Under the pieces are notes generated by a model. That model had not been told where the DNA came from, made no database searches, and saw only the letters and a list, made by a program, of their open reading frames with translations. A stretch of 22,271 bases of DNA from Bdellovibrionales bacterium (GTDB lineage Bacteria; Bdellovibrionota; UBA1018; CAIMNF01), in contig CANGWP010000017.1 of NCBI GenBank assembly GCA_947457605.1, forward strand, positions 1 to 22,271, read 5' to 3'. Below, piece after piece: positions 15,136-22,141 of the stretch. The position numbers were made by a program, and so were the translations under genes. Each line of letters begins with the position of its first letter. Position 1 is the stretch's first letter.

Positions 15136-16320
15136 TCAGGATTCCGCTTCGATCCTGCTCATGAGATCGCGCGCGCCCTGGTGATCACCTTTGATCTGCA
15201 AAATCCTTCTTGCTGTGATCGAAGCTTCTTTTTTCTTCCCCACATGAAACTGAAGTCCGGCAAGACTGTAGAGCAGGCTCGGACTGACAGGCGCCACTTC
15301 CACATAATTGGAAAGCATCTTTTCAGCGGTTGAATACTTTTTGATCTCGTAGGCGCACTTCACCAGATGAAAAATCGCGGTCGAATTGCGCAAATTCTTT
15401 TCAAGAGAACGTGCGAAGGCCTCGTGAGCGGATTCCTTATCCCCTTCCGACACATGACAAAGACCAAGCCCAACCCACGCCTTGTCGTTTGCGGGATTGG
15501 ATGCGATCGAATCCTGATAGCAGCGTTTTGCTTCGGGAATCTGGCCTTGTTCCAGATACAGTGAACCAAGGTTAGACTGAACTTCATCGCTCGCAGGACT
15601 AAGCTCAAGGGCCTTCTTGTAGGAGCGTTCCGCCTCCGGGTTTTGTCCGAGGCGAGCCATGCAATTTCCGATGGTCTTGTGATATTCCGCCTTTTCCTGG
15701 GCAGAAAGTTCAAGAGCACGAAGAGCACGGGAGAGAACCTGGGATGCGTCCTGATCCTGTCCTTGCTGAATCAAAAGCTGGGAGAGAATCTGATATCCTT
15801 TTTTGTTCGGCGCAAATGCAACCGAGTCACGGGCAAACTGGATTGCTTGCTCGATCAAACCTTCACGATCGGAACAAGCTGCAAGTCCTGCGTAAGCGAT
15901 CTCGCTCGACTCTCCGGATTTCAGGATCGCGCGATAAATATTGCGGGCAAGATTGATTTCTCCTGCCGACAGAAGAAGATCCGCATTCTCTGACAGATAC
16001 GGGATGTCGTCCTTTTCCGCCTTGAAGGACGGAGCAGGAGCTTCATCGCGGGGTTTTGCCGGGGCTTCCGCGGTGCTCGCCGATTCTTGAGTCTTGGCCC
16101 GGGCAGCAGGAAACGGGGGTGGCAGGATCGCCTTCGAGGCGCCGGAGGAGTCTGACCTTACTAGCGGGTGCTTGATTTGAACCAGATAGTGTTCGTATCG
16201 GCCTTCCTCATCATTGTCCCGAAGGTGCACCGCGACTTCCTCGAGTGAACTCACAGGGAAAAAACGGGTGTTTTCAGAAGATGGGGAATTGGTGACCGGG
16301 TCAAAATTTTCAAACATCAT
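15136..16320 (-). CDS. TPR-repeat protein linked to the flagellar operon
   Basis: A 394-aa soluble protein. Residues 1-55 form a small folded-looking N-terminal region of unknown type (SSLEEVAVHLRDNDEEGRYE). A Pro/Ala/Ser/Lys-rich linker follows (about 55-105). The rest (about 110-390) is a solenoid of about seven tetratricopeptide repeats, clearest in the AEYHKTIGNCMARLGQ and DEVQSNLGSLYLEQGQ units. TPR arrays hold protein partners; in flagellar glycosylation loci they occur with or fused to glycosyltransferases, which fits the downstream GT9-like gene. There are two adjacent ATG codons at the start and no strong ribosome site (GAGACGAG). The gene begins 14 bases after the FliT-position gene ends, so it is co-transcribed. 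Confidence 0.85.
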   Translation of the reverse strand: MMFENFDPVTNSPSSENTRFFPVSSLEEVAVHLRDNDEEGRYEHYLVQIKHPLVRSDSSGASKAILPPPFPAARAKTQESASTAEAPAKPRDEAPAPSFKAEKDDIPYLSENADLLLSAGEINLARNIYRAILKSGESSEIAYAGLAACSDREGLIEQAIQFARDSVAFAPNKKGYQILSQLLIQQGQDQDASQVLSRALRALELSAQEKAEYHKTIGNCMARLGQNPEAERSYKKALELSPASDEVQSNLGSLYLEQGQIPEAKRCYQDSIASNPANDKAWVGLGLCHVSEGDKESAHEAFARSLEKNLRNSTAIFHLVKCAYEIKKYSTAEKMLSNYVEVAPVSPSLLYSLAGLQFHVGKKKEASITARRILQIKGDHQGARDLMSRIEAES

Positions 16321-16334
16321 GTTTCTCGTCTCAT

Positions 16335-16784
16335 TTATACAGTTTTATCAATCTCATCGCCCACGGGGCCCTGAGACTGGCTTTTAAACTTCGACATCGC
16401 CTCTTTTTCCTTGAGGCTTTTCAGGATCTGAGCCCGAAGCTCTGATCCCGTAGTCTGAATGTATAAAAAAAGTGACTGGTCCGTCAATTGAATCTCTTTA
16501 ATTAAATTCAAAGCACCTTCGATTTGTGCCTTGAAGGCAGGATTGGACTGCAAGCCCTGAGCCTCTTCAGGGGTAAGCTCCTTCCGGGCGGCCTCGATTT
16601 CGCGATCAAGTACCTGCATGAGCTTTAGATTCTGCTCCCGGGTATCGCTGAGCTCATCAATCAGGTCGATCTTCATATCCATCGACGCCTCATCGGAAAG
16701 GAGAGCCGCCTTGTATTCGAGGGACTTCTTTAAAAACCCCTGCAGAAGGCGGTTCTTTTCTTCAAAAAGCGTCTGAATTCTCAT
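16335..16784 (-). CDS. Helical protein in FliT position, possible flagellar chaperone
   Basis: A 149-aa all-helical, highly charged protein with coiled-coil-like spacing (EEKNRLLQGFLKKSLEY; LSDTREQNLKLMQVLDREIE). It has no signal peptide or membrane segment. Its ATG overlaps the fliS stop by four bases (ATGA), so it is translated with FliS. In many bacteria the gene after fliS is fliT, a chaperone for FliD, and small FlgN/FliT-like proteins have just this composition and size. Sequence similarity to FliT is not obvious by eye, so the assignment rests mainly on position. An Asp/Glu-rich middle and a basic end (SLKEKEAMSKFKS) are the other visible traits. Confidence 0.65.
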   Translation of the reverse strand: MRIQTLFEEKNRLLQGFLKKSLEYKAALLSDEASMDMKIDLIDELSDTREQNLKLMQVLDREIEAARKELTPEEAQGLQSNPAFKAQIEGALNLIKEIQLTDQSLFLYIQTTGSELRAQILKSLKEKEAMSKFKSQSQGPVGDEIDKTV

Positions 16785-17167
16785 GTTCCCGCCTTGTTGG
16801 TTTTGAGTTGCTCGATCGCACCCTTCCAGCCATCCAGAAGATTCTCGAGGAGCTTCCTGGCGGCATCAAAACGGGTAGGGTCGTTGTTCAAATTTCCCTG
16901 GATGATCTGCTCCACCATGAAGGCATAGAGCCTCTCCAGATTCTTCGCGATGTCCCCACCCACCTTGAAGTCCAGTGAATTTGAAAGCTCATTGATGATG
17001 TCATGGGCTTTGCCCACAGCAACGCCCTTCCCCGCCAGATCCTTGGTCTGACAACATTCTGACGCTTTTCTGAGCTGCTTGATGGCCCCTTCGTAGAGCA
17101 TGATCAGAATCTGCTCACGGGATGCGGTGGTCACTGCGGTTTGCCGATAGGCGTTCATTTTGGACAT
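16781..17167 (-). CDS. fliS: Flagellar export chaperone FliS
   Basis: FliS binds the C-terminus of flagellin in the cytosol, prevents premature polymerisation and delivers it to the export gate. The 128-aa length is normal. Family marks are present: NAYRQTAVTTASREQILIML near the start (the family has Y...V.TA.P..L..MLYDG), YEGAIKQLRKA, then INELSNSLDF and the L..LY.FM helix (LERLYAFMVEQIIQGN). AGGAGG stands 9 bases upstream of ATG 17167 and is built from the two last glycine codons of fliD plus neighbouring bases, so fliS translation is tied to the end of fliD. The flagellin gene itself is not in the window. Confidence 0.95.
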   Translation of the reverse strand: MSKMNAYRQTAVTTASREQILIMLYEGAIKQLRKASECCQTKDLAGKGVAVGKAHDIINELSNSLDFKVGGDIAKNLERLYAFMVEQIIQGNLNNDPTRFDAARKLLENLLDGWKGAIEQLKTNKAGT

Positions 17168-17172
17168 CTACA

Positions 17173-18573
17173 TTATCCTCCTAATAATTGTGCGATCGGG
17201 TTGCCCCCGCCTCCACCCCCGAGAGTGGAAGAAAGGTAATTTTGTTGCCTTTGCATATCCGAAAGTGAACTCTGCAAACGACTGAACTGGGCGGTAAGCG
17301 CCTCCGTTTTTTTCTCGATGCTACGGGTTTTGTTCGCAATGTTTTCGTCGATCTGACGAATGCGCATCTGGATTCCCTTTTCACGCGCCATCATTACGCC
17401 ATCCCCTTCGGAATAGCCGTCCATGACCGTTTTCAGCTGACTGATGAACCCACGCTCTCCCGAGATCGCCTCCGCAACCCCCTCGAAATCCTTTTCGAGT
17501 GCTTTTTCAAACTTTTCTTCCTTGAGGCTGATCGCACCCTTTTTATCAAACTCGATTCCAAGATCGCTGAGGTGATAAATCTTGAAGGAATTCTCATCTG
17601 TGACATGGGCTCCGAAGCCCTCATGCATCAGGTTTCGAAGCCGGAATTCGATGTTCTGAAGACTCGTGTCTCCGGCGAAAGTGCTTTTGGTATCTGAGCT
17701 TTCATTCACCTGATTCTGCTTGTTGATGAAATCAAGAACCCCGTTCATCCCCTCGATCACCTTTTTCACCTTTTCGGTGACCTTGGGATAATCGGCCTTT
17801 ACATTCATCGTGAACTTCTGACCGGGCTTTGCCTGCTTGAGTTGAACTCCAACACCCTGAAGGAAGTCGGGAATTTCATTGCCGGGAAGCTCTACTTCGA
17901 AACCATCGACACTGAGGAGCGCATTTTTCGCGCCCTTGTCACTCTCGATATAAAATTCTTCCTGTCCATCGACGAAATAAAGCTGAGGGAATTTCACCTC
18001 GTTCTCGGTACCGTCTTTTTTCGCGGTCATGACCAGTCGGTAGGGTTTCTCGGAGTCCGTCACGTCCTTAAGAACGGTCGCCTTCACCGCTCCTTCCGCC
18101 ATCGAATTGATCTTGTTTGCGACTCCGTAAAGAGATGCATCCTGATCGGTAACATAAATCTGCTGTTTTGAGCCGTCAGGGAGCTCGAAATTCACGTATC
18201 CAACCCCGAGCACTTTCTTGTTCGGATCACTGAATCCATTTGAGATCATCGAGGATCTCTCGGCGAGTTCCTTGATCTCGACATCCCAGCTCCCGACATT
18301 GGCCTTTTCCTTGTCGAGGCTGACACTCATGAACTGGGCGCCATCGCCGAGTTCAGCCTTCAATTCCTTGAATTTGTTGAAGCCCACCATCGAGGCGAGC
18401 GAGGTGCGGAGACCATTGAATTTGGTTTTGAATTCACCAAACAGCTTGAGCTTTGCACCCTCGCTTTCCTTACGTTTCTCCATCGCCTTGATCGGTTGCT
18501 TTTCAGCTTCGATGATGGCGTTCAGAGCGTTTTTAAATTGACCGCCCCCCATGGGGTCGAAACGTAAGCCCAC
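17173..18573 (-). CDS. fliD: Flagellar filament cap protein FliD
   Basis: FliD is secreted through the flagellar export apparatus and forms the cap under which flagellin subunits fold at the filament tip. The 466-aa protein has the coiled N-terminal domain (FKNALNAIIEAEKQPIKAM), a variable middle, and a helical C-terminal domain (IDENIANKTRSIEKKTEAL, LQSSLSDMQRQQNYLSSTL) typical of the family, closing with a Gly-rich run. The start is GTG 18573, supported by AAGGAGG 10 bases upstream; the first ATG is seven codons later and has no such site. No signal peptide is expected. It lies 48 bases behind lpxH and 5 bases before fliS. Confidence 0.92.
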   Translation of the reverse strand: MGLRFDPMGGGQFKNALNAIIEAEKQPIKAMEKRKESEGAKLKLFGEFKTKFNGLRTSLASMVGFNKFKELKAELGDGAQFMSVSLDKEKANVGSWDVEIKELAERSSMISNGFSDPNKKVLGVGYVNFELPDGSKQQIYVTDQDASLYGVANKINSMAEGAVKATVLKDVTDSEKPYRLVMTAKKDGTENEVKFPQLYFVDGQEEFYIESDKGAKNALLSVDGFEVELPGNEIPDFLQGVGVQLKQAKPGQKFTMNVKADYPKVTEKVKKVIEGMNGVLDFINKQNQVNESSDTKSTFAGDTSLQNIEFRLRNLMHEGFGAHVTDENSFKIYHLSDLGIEFDKKGAISLKEEKFEKALEKDFEGVAEAISGERGFISQLKTVMDGYSEGDGVMMAREKGIQMRIRQIDENIANKTRSIEKKTEALTAQFSRLQSSLSDMQRQQNYLSSTLGGGGGGNPIAQLLGG

Positions 18574-18621
18574 CGCGTGAAGTCCTCCTTGACCTCTTCT
18601 GATATTTTCAGTTTTTTCCGG

Positions 18622-19389
18622 CTAATTTCCAAGGAAATAGCGTCGGGTGATCAATTCTTTTCCCCCACCTACGGCAGAATCGTACACGAGATATTGACGG
18701 TGCACCGGCGGATAGCCCATGTTCCAATAAAACCCTCCCCAATCGTCAAGATCGTGACAATGCCCCATCACGACGAAGTCGGCCCCCAGTGCGCGCCTCT
18801 TCTCGGCATCAGCATGAAAAAGGGCACGCAAACGATTGCGCCGCTCCTCAGGCCAGGACTCCGGAAGTTGTGCGGTCTTTTGGGAATGATCACGGGATAG
18901 AAGTCGGGCAATCCCTGCAATGATGCTTCCGGGAAGATTCCCGGCTGCAAAGCGAACGGGGGTGGATCGAAAAATACGCCTCATCATGAAATAGGCATGA
19001 TCCTCGGGATCCACTAGATCGCCATGAACCACCTCGAGGATTTTTGAGCCACCGGCTGAATCGCTTACGGGAACGCGGATTGATTCCTGGGCAATGATCA
19101 CTCCGCCCGGCAAAAGCCCTGAGAGATGAAAGTCATGATTGCCCTCGATATAATAAATCGAGACTCCGCGCTGAAGCAGCGCACTCAGAGCATCGGCAAA
19201 GGGCTTTGCTTTTTGTATAAAATAGGCTGAATTTCCGACCAAAATCTCGAAAATATCCCCCGCAAGAACCAATGCGTCCCGATTTCCCTCGATGTCATTC
19301 ATTGCTTGCAGGAAAGATCGCCCGAGAGGCTCATCCAAAGCCATCAGGTGAAGATCCGAAAAAATGTGCACTCTTTGAAAAGGCTGCAT
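18622..19389 (-). CDS. lpxH: UDP-2,3-diacylglucosamine diphosphatase-like metallophosphoesterase
   Basis: LpxH hydrolyses UDP-2,3-diacylglucosamine to lipid X and UMP, a cytosolic-face step of lipid A synthesis. The 255-aa protein carries the calcineurin-like metal-binding series in order: FSDLHL, LAGDIFE, EGNHDF, VHGD and MGHCHD, spaced as in LpxH. An Arg-rich helical insert (PEERRNRLRALF) lies between the last two motifs. ATG 19389 has only a weak ribosome site. The family also includes related hydrolases, so the exact substrate is likely but not proven. It sits between a FlaG-like gene and fliD, all on one strand with gaps of about 47 bases, an unusual place for a lipid A gene. Confidence 0.85.
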   Translation of the reverse strand: MQPFQRVHIFSDLHLMALDEPLGRSFLQAMNDIEGNRDALVLAGDIFEILVGNSAYFIQKAKPFADALSALLQRGVSIYYIEGNHDFHLSGLLPGGVIIAQESIRVPVSDSAGGSKILEVVHGDLVDPEDHAYFMMRRIFRSTPVRFAAGNLPGSIIAGIARLLSRDHSQKTAQLPESWPEERRNRLRALFHADAEKRRALGADFVVMGHCHDLDDWGGFYWNMGYPPVHRQYLVYDSAVGGGKELITRRYFLGN

Positions 19390-19435
19390 GAACTCTGCTG
19401 AGCTTAGCCTAGTTCAGCTGCCAGCGAAAGGCGAC

Positions 19436-19807
19436 TCAGACCTTGCGGTCGAGAAGTCGGCCGGACCGGGCTCCCGAACTCGCAGCTTCACGGAGTTTTA
19501 GGAACTCTTCACCCGAAACCGAACGAAGAACCCCGCCCGAAGCATCCTTCAAGACCACCCGAAGCCCCGGCCCCGCTCCCTCGGCACTAGCGGAGATTCC
19601 ATTGCTTGAGTTCAGCTTGTCATCCGCAAAGTCACCCACTGCGGCCTCGACGGCCTCCAGACTCGCCTCAAACTCTTCGTCTTTTTCCGGTTCTTTTTTC
19701 TTATGCCGCTCGAACGCGTTTTGCCCGGCTCCGCCTTGTTTGTCGGTGCCGGTTTCGCTGATTTTTCCAAAAAGCGGATTGATGCTGGAGTAAGAATTGA
19801 TCTTCAT
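19436..19807 (-). CDS. Small protein with FlaG-like C-terminus
   Basis: A 123-aa protein at the head of the flagellar run. ATG 19807 is favoured because GGAG lies 5 bases upstream; a TTG at 19819 would add four residues. The N-terminal two thirds are low-complexity, Glu/Lys/Ser-rich and probably disordered. The C-terminal part, LRVVLKDASGGVLRSVSGEE followed by FLKL, resembles the conserved end of FlaG proteins (V.D..TGEVIRQIP.EE.L.L), a family usually coded beside fliD and fliS and affecting filament length. The match is short and done by eye, so FlaG is a suggestion only. A candidate promoter is at 19847-19875. Confidence 0.6.
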   Translation of the reverse strand: MKINSYSSINPLFGKISETGTDKQGGAGQNAFERHKKKEPEKDEEFEASLEAVEAAVGDFADDKLNSSNGISASAEGAGPGLRVVLKDASGGVLRSVSGEEFLKLREAASSGARSGRLLDRKV

Positions 19808-19846
19808 AATGACTCCCAACTCCTTATCGTCATTCAGGAAATCCGG

Positions 19847-19875
19847 ATTAAATTTATTTTATTGAGTCAAAACAA
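19847..19875 (-). promoter_or_regulatory. Candidate sigma-70 promoter of the flagellar operon
   Basis: On the minus strand TTGTTT (19875-19870), 17 bases, then TTTAAT (19852-19847), which matches the -10 consensus at five of six positions. It would start transcription roughly 30 bases ahead of the FlaG-like gene. No good FliA (sigma-28) site was seen here. Confidence 0.4.
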
Positions 19876-19896
19876 GCATTTTGCTCTATTGAATAC

Positions 19897-19926
19897 TTGA
19901 CAAATTACATAAATTTTATGTAAAAT
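19897..19926 (+). promoter_or_regulatory. Strong sigma-70 promoter of the N/F/G-repeat lipoprotein
   Basis: A perfect -35 (TTGACA, 19897-19902), an 18-base spacer and -10 TAAAAT (19921-19926, five of six matches), followed by GGGAG eight to ten bases ahead of ATG 19954. The very A/T-rich spacer contains a palindrome. Confidence 0.75.
19907..19921. promoter_or_regulatory. Perfect 15-base palindrome in a promoter spacer (possible operator)
   Basis: ACATAAA-T-TTTATGT forms two perfect 7-base arms around one base. It lies between the -35 and -10 of the lipoprotein promoter, overlaps the first -10 base, and is about 30 bases from the divergent flagellar-operon promoter. Repressor sites often sit in this position. 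No regulator can be named. Confidence 0.45.
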
Positions 19927-19953
19927 CTCGTCGAATTTCGGGAGAACTGAATT

Positions 19954-21219
19954 ATGAAGTTTAAGTTTTTGATGACCCTGGGCCTTTTGCTGACCTCACT
20001 CACCGGCTGTTCGGAGGGTACTTATGCTCCGACAGCAATGAACCCTCAAATGAGTGCTTGGGGCCCGAACGGCTTTCAAACCGGATTTAACAACGGATTT
20101 AACAACGGATTCAATAATAACGGATTTAACAACGGCTTCAATAATGGCTTCAACAATGGGATGTTTCAGAACCCTTGCGGGGTCGGAATGACCCAGATGT
20201 ACTACAACCCCTACATCTACAATCCTTGCCAGTTCTCACAGGCCCAGTTGCAAATGAATGCCCAGCTCATGTGGAACTGGAACTACCGCATGAATTCAAA
20301 TTTTTATTATCCAATGAACCCTGGAAGCAACTGCATGTTCCAGCGGTATCCCACCTACACCCCAAGCCGGTGTGCTTGCGTACGCGCTCCTTGTGACTGC
20401 GATGCCATCATTCGTCACCATCGCAGAGCCTACAGGCGCACTCGTTACACTCACACGTCCACAACCACCACCCGGACTACCTGCACCACCTGCACAACAA
20501 GTTCTTCCGGTTCGGGGAACAGCAACAACAATGACAACTCGAGGAATGATGACACCCGGAATGATCGTGACGATCAGAATTCAAACACCGACGTGAATTC
20601 AATTCGCGTGACCTCAACGAAGATTGACGGCGCGATGGCAGAGGAAGTCTGGAAGCGTATGGCATTCAAGGCGACAAGTCCTGTCGACAAGGATGGCAAA
20701 GTGGAAGACGACGGAATTGAAATCAAAACCGGAAAAAGCCTGACCTGCACTCGCGTGAAAAAAGACAACCTGATCACCTGCGAATTTGAAATCAGCTCAA
20801 AAAAGCGGGATGCCGGCGATGACAAAGGCGGCGTGATCCTTGAAAACGGCAAGGTGAGCGAATACGCGGATGCTGAAATTCCAAACGGAAATCCGATTCC
20901 TGCCGATCTTCACGGAGATTTGATCCACATCCTGAAGCGGAATGGGAATGTCGCCCAGTTCCTGATGAAGGGTTCTGCGAATGAAAAAGTAAGCGGAAAC
21001 TCACCTTCCTTCAAAAAACTCTTTGAAGCGCTCTCTGCGTTCGGAACCACTACCGATGGCAACGGCGTAACGGTTGCGACCGGCAAAGAGATCAAATGCT
21101 CCTTTGATTCAAAAGTCAAAGACGATGCATATACCTGCGAAGTTCGATTCTTGAGCGCGACCGGCTCTCCCCTTGCGGTAAGCGACTGGGAAAGAGAAGA
21201 ATACAAGATCGCAGACTAA
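19954..21219 (+). CDS. Lipoprotein with GFNN repeats and a duplicated C-terminal Cys-pair domain
   Basis: A 421-aa predicted lipoprotein of no known family. The signal ends in lipobox LTGC with the lipidated Cys at residue 19. Residues about 40-69 repeat a GFNN/NNGF unit. An Asn/Tyr/Met/Pro-rich region follows, then a cysteine cluster (CACVRAPCDCD), a Thr/Cys-rich run and an Asn/Asp/Ser/Arg linker up to about 205. The C-terminal 210 residues form two related units: TGKSLTC...TCEFEIS (Cys265/Cys276) and TGKEIKC...TCEVRFL (Cys382/Cys395), implying a duplicated beta domain with one disulfide each. A strong promoter and a clear ribosome site suggest high expression. It converges on the lpxL-like gene with a 7-base gap. 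The glycine/asparagine repeats point to a surface or matrix role, which is inference. Confidence 0.85.
   Translation: MKFKFLMTLGLLLTSLTGCSEGTYAPTAMNPQMSAWGPNGFQTGFNNGFNNGFNNNGFNNGFNNGFNNGMFQNPCGVGMTQMYYNPYIYNPCQFSQAQLQMNAQLMWNWNYRMNSNFYYPMNPGSNCMFQRYPTYTPSRCACVRAPCDCDAIIRHHRRAYRRTRYTHTSTTTTRTTCTTCTTSSSGSGNSNNNDNSRNDDTRNDRDDQNSNTDVNSIRVTSTKIDGAMAEEVWKRMAFKATSPVDKDGKVEDDGIEIKTGKSLTCTRVKKDNLITCEFEISSKKRDAGDDKGGVILENGKVSEYADAEIPNGNPIPADLHGDLIHILKRNGNVAQFLMKGSANEKVSGNSPSFKKLFEALSAFGTTTDGNGVTVATGKEIKCSFDSKVKDDAYTCEVRFLSATGSPLAVSDWEREEYKIAD
20071..20160 (+). repeat. Tandem GFNN-coding repeats
   Basis: About seven imperfect 12-base units (type GGATTTAACAAC) encode GFNN with small length changes. Third positions vary (GGA/GGC, TTT/TTC, AAC/AAT) while the amino acids stay constant, so the protein sequence appears to be under selection. 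Confidence 0.85.
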
Positions 21220-21226
21220 GCCTCTT

Positions 21227-22141
21227 TTATCTCGATTTCCAACGACGATGGCTCCACAACCAGTCTTGTGGGGCCATCTTTATTTGTGCCTCTAGTCTTT
21301 TTGAGTAATTGAGAATCAAGGCAAGCGCCCGAGCGGCATCGGCTTCTGAAATTTTGTGAGACTTAGAAATCCTTGCAATCTGGGCGCGATCCGAATCCGT
21401 GAATCCACCCAGCGGAGGATCAAAGGAAAGAACTTCCACACCCCATTCAAACCGGGAGCGCCCAGTGCGTCTCATCCAACCCCAAATCGGAGTGAGATTC
21501 TCCTGCACTGTAAGAATCCCCGGGCCAGGCACGACATAGGTCTTTTGATTCAAAAAAAACACCTCAAAAGCCTTGTCATAATCATGGGGCGCCTGATCCG
21601 ACAAAAGGCCCAGAAGATACGGCCGCCCATGATCCTCGCGAATGGCGCGTCTCACCGACTTCATCGGGATCATTCGAATCCCGAAGCGCTGCCGTGAGAC
21701 CACGACCGCTTGGTTCATCGACGGATTCGAGAGCGGCTTGAAGACTCCAAAACAAAGATGCTTGAACTCAAGACTCAAGGACTGGGCCAAAAGCTCCCAG
21801 TTTGCGAGGTGACTTGAAATTCCAGCCACATTGACCTGCTTTTCCCAAAGCTCCCGGGCCACTTCGGGATTCTTGAAATGGATTCGCTCACGCAGCTCCT
21901 GCTCGCTGATTGCGAAGGTCTTGATGGTTTCAATGAGAATGTCCGTAAAGTTCCGGAAGAATTGTTTTTCAATCCTGAGGCGCTCGGCCTCGGACTTTTC
22001 CGGAAAGGAGCGGGCGAGATTCTCGCGGACCACTTTTTTCCGGTATCCGATTCCATAGTAAAGAAGAAGGAAGCCGCAATCGGAAATCAGATGAAGCACC
22101 GGAAAGGGAAGCCTGGAGAATAGGCCGATGAGCACCTTCAT
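21227..22141 (-). CDS. LpxL/HtrB-family lipid A acyltransferase-like protein
   Basis: Membrane-associated acyltransferase (304 aa) of the family that adds secondary acyl chains to Kdo2-lipid A. An N-terminal hydrophobic segment (LPFPVLHLISDCGFLLLYYG) is the membrane anchor. The catalytic HX4E motif is seen in SSHLANWE (about residues 109-116). ENLARSFPEKS near residue 40 and the C-terminal PQDWLWSHRRWK are also typical. The length is normal. Whether it acts as LpxL, LpxM or a phosphatidylinositol-mannoside-type acyltransferase cannot be told from sequence; lpxH in the same window supports lipid A. ATG 22141 overlaps the upstream YkgJ-like gene (ATGA), so the two are co-translated. The 3' end contains the terminator of the convergent gene. 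Confidence 0.88.
   Translation of the reverse strand: MKVLIGLFSRLPFPVLHLISDCGFLLLYYGIGYRKKVVRENLARSFPEKSEAERLRIEKQFFRNFTDILIETIKTFAISEQELRERIHFKNPEVARELWEKQVNVAGISSHLANWELLAQSLSLEFKHLCFGVFKPLSNPSMNQAVVVSRQRFGIRMIPMKSVRRAIREDHGRPYLLGLLSDQAPHDYDKAFEVFFLNQKTYVVPGPGILTVQENLTPIWGWMRRTGRSRFEWGVEVLSFDPPLGGFTDSDRAQIARISKSHKISEADAARALALILNYSKRLEAQIKMAPQDWLWSHRRWKSR
21247..21285 (+). terminator. Intrinsic terminator inside the lpxL-like coding end
   Basis: GATGGCTCCACAA (21247-21259) pairs with TTGTGGGGCCATC (21266-21278) over 13 positions with a single G-U pair and a 6-base loop, followed by TTTATTT. It lies 28 bases beyond the lipoprotein stop, on the plus strand, within the opposite gene's codons for the conserved WLWSHRRW tail. 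Confidence 0.75.

Noticed and set aside
19808..19906. A FliA (sigma-28) promoter ahead of the flagellar run
   Set aside because: A TAAA and a CCGGAT occur, but the spacing and the GCCGATAA core do not fit; the sigma-70-like pair at 19847-19875 is better.
20071..20160. Possible CRISPR-like short repeats
   Set aside because: The units are 12 bases, in frame, with no spacers, and encode GFNN; this is a coding repeat.
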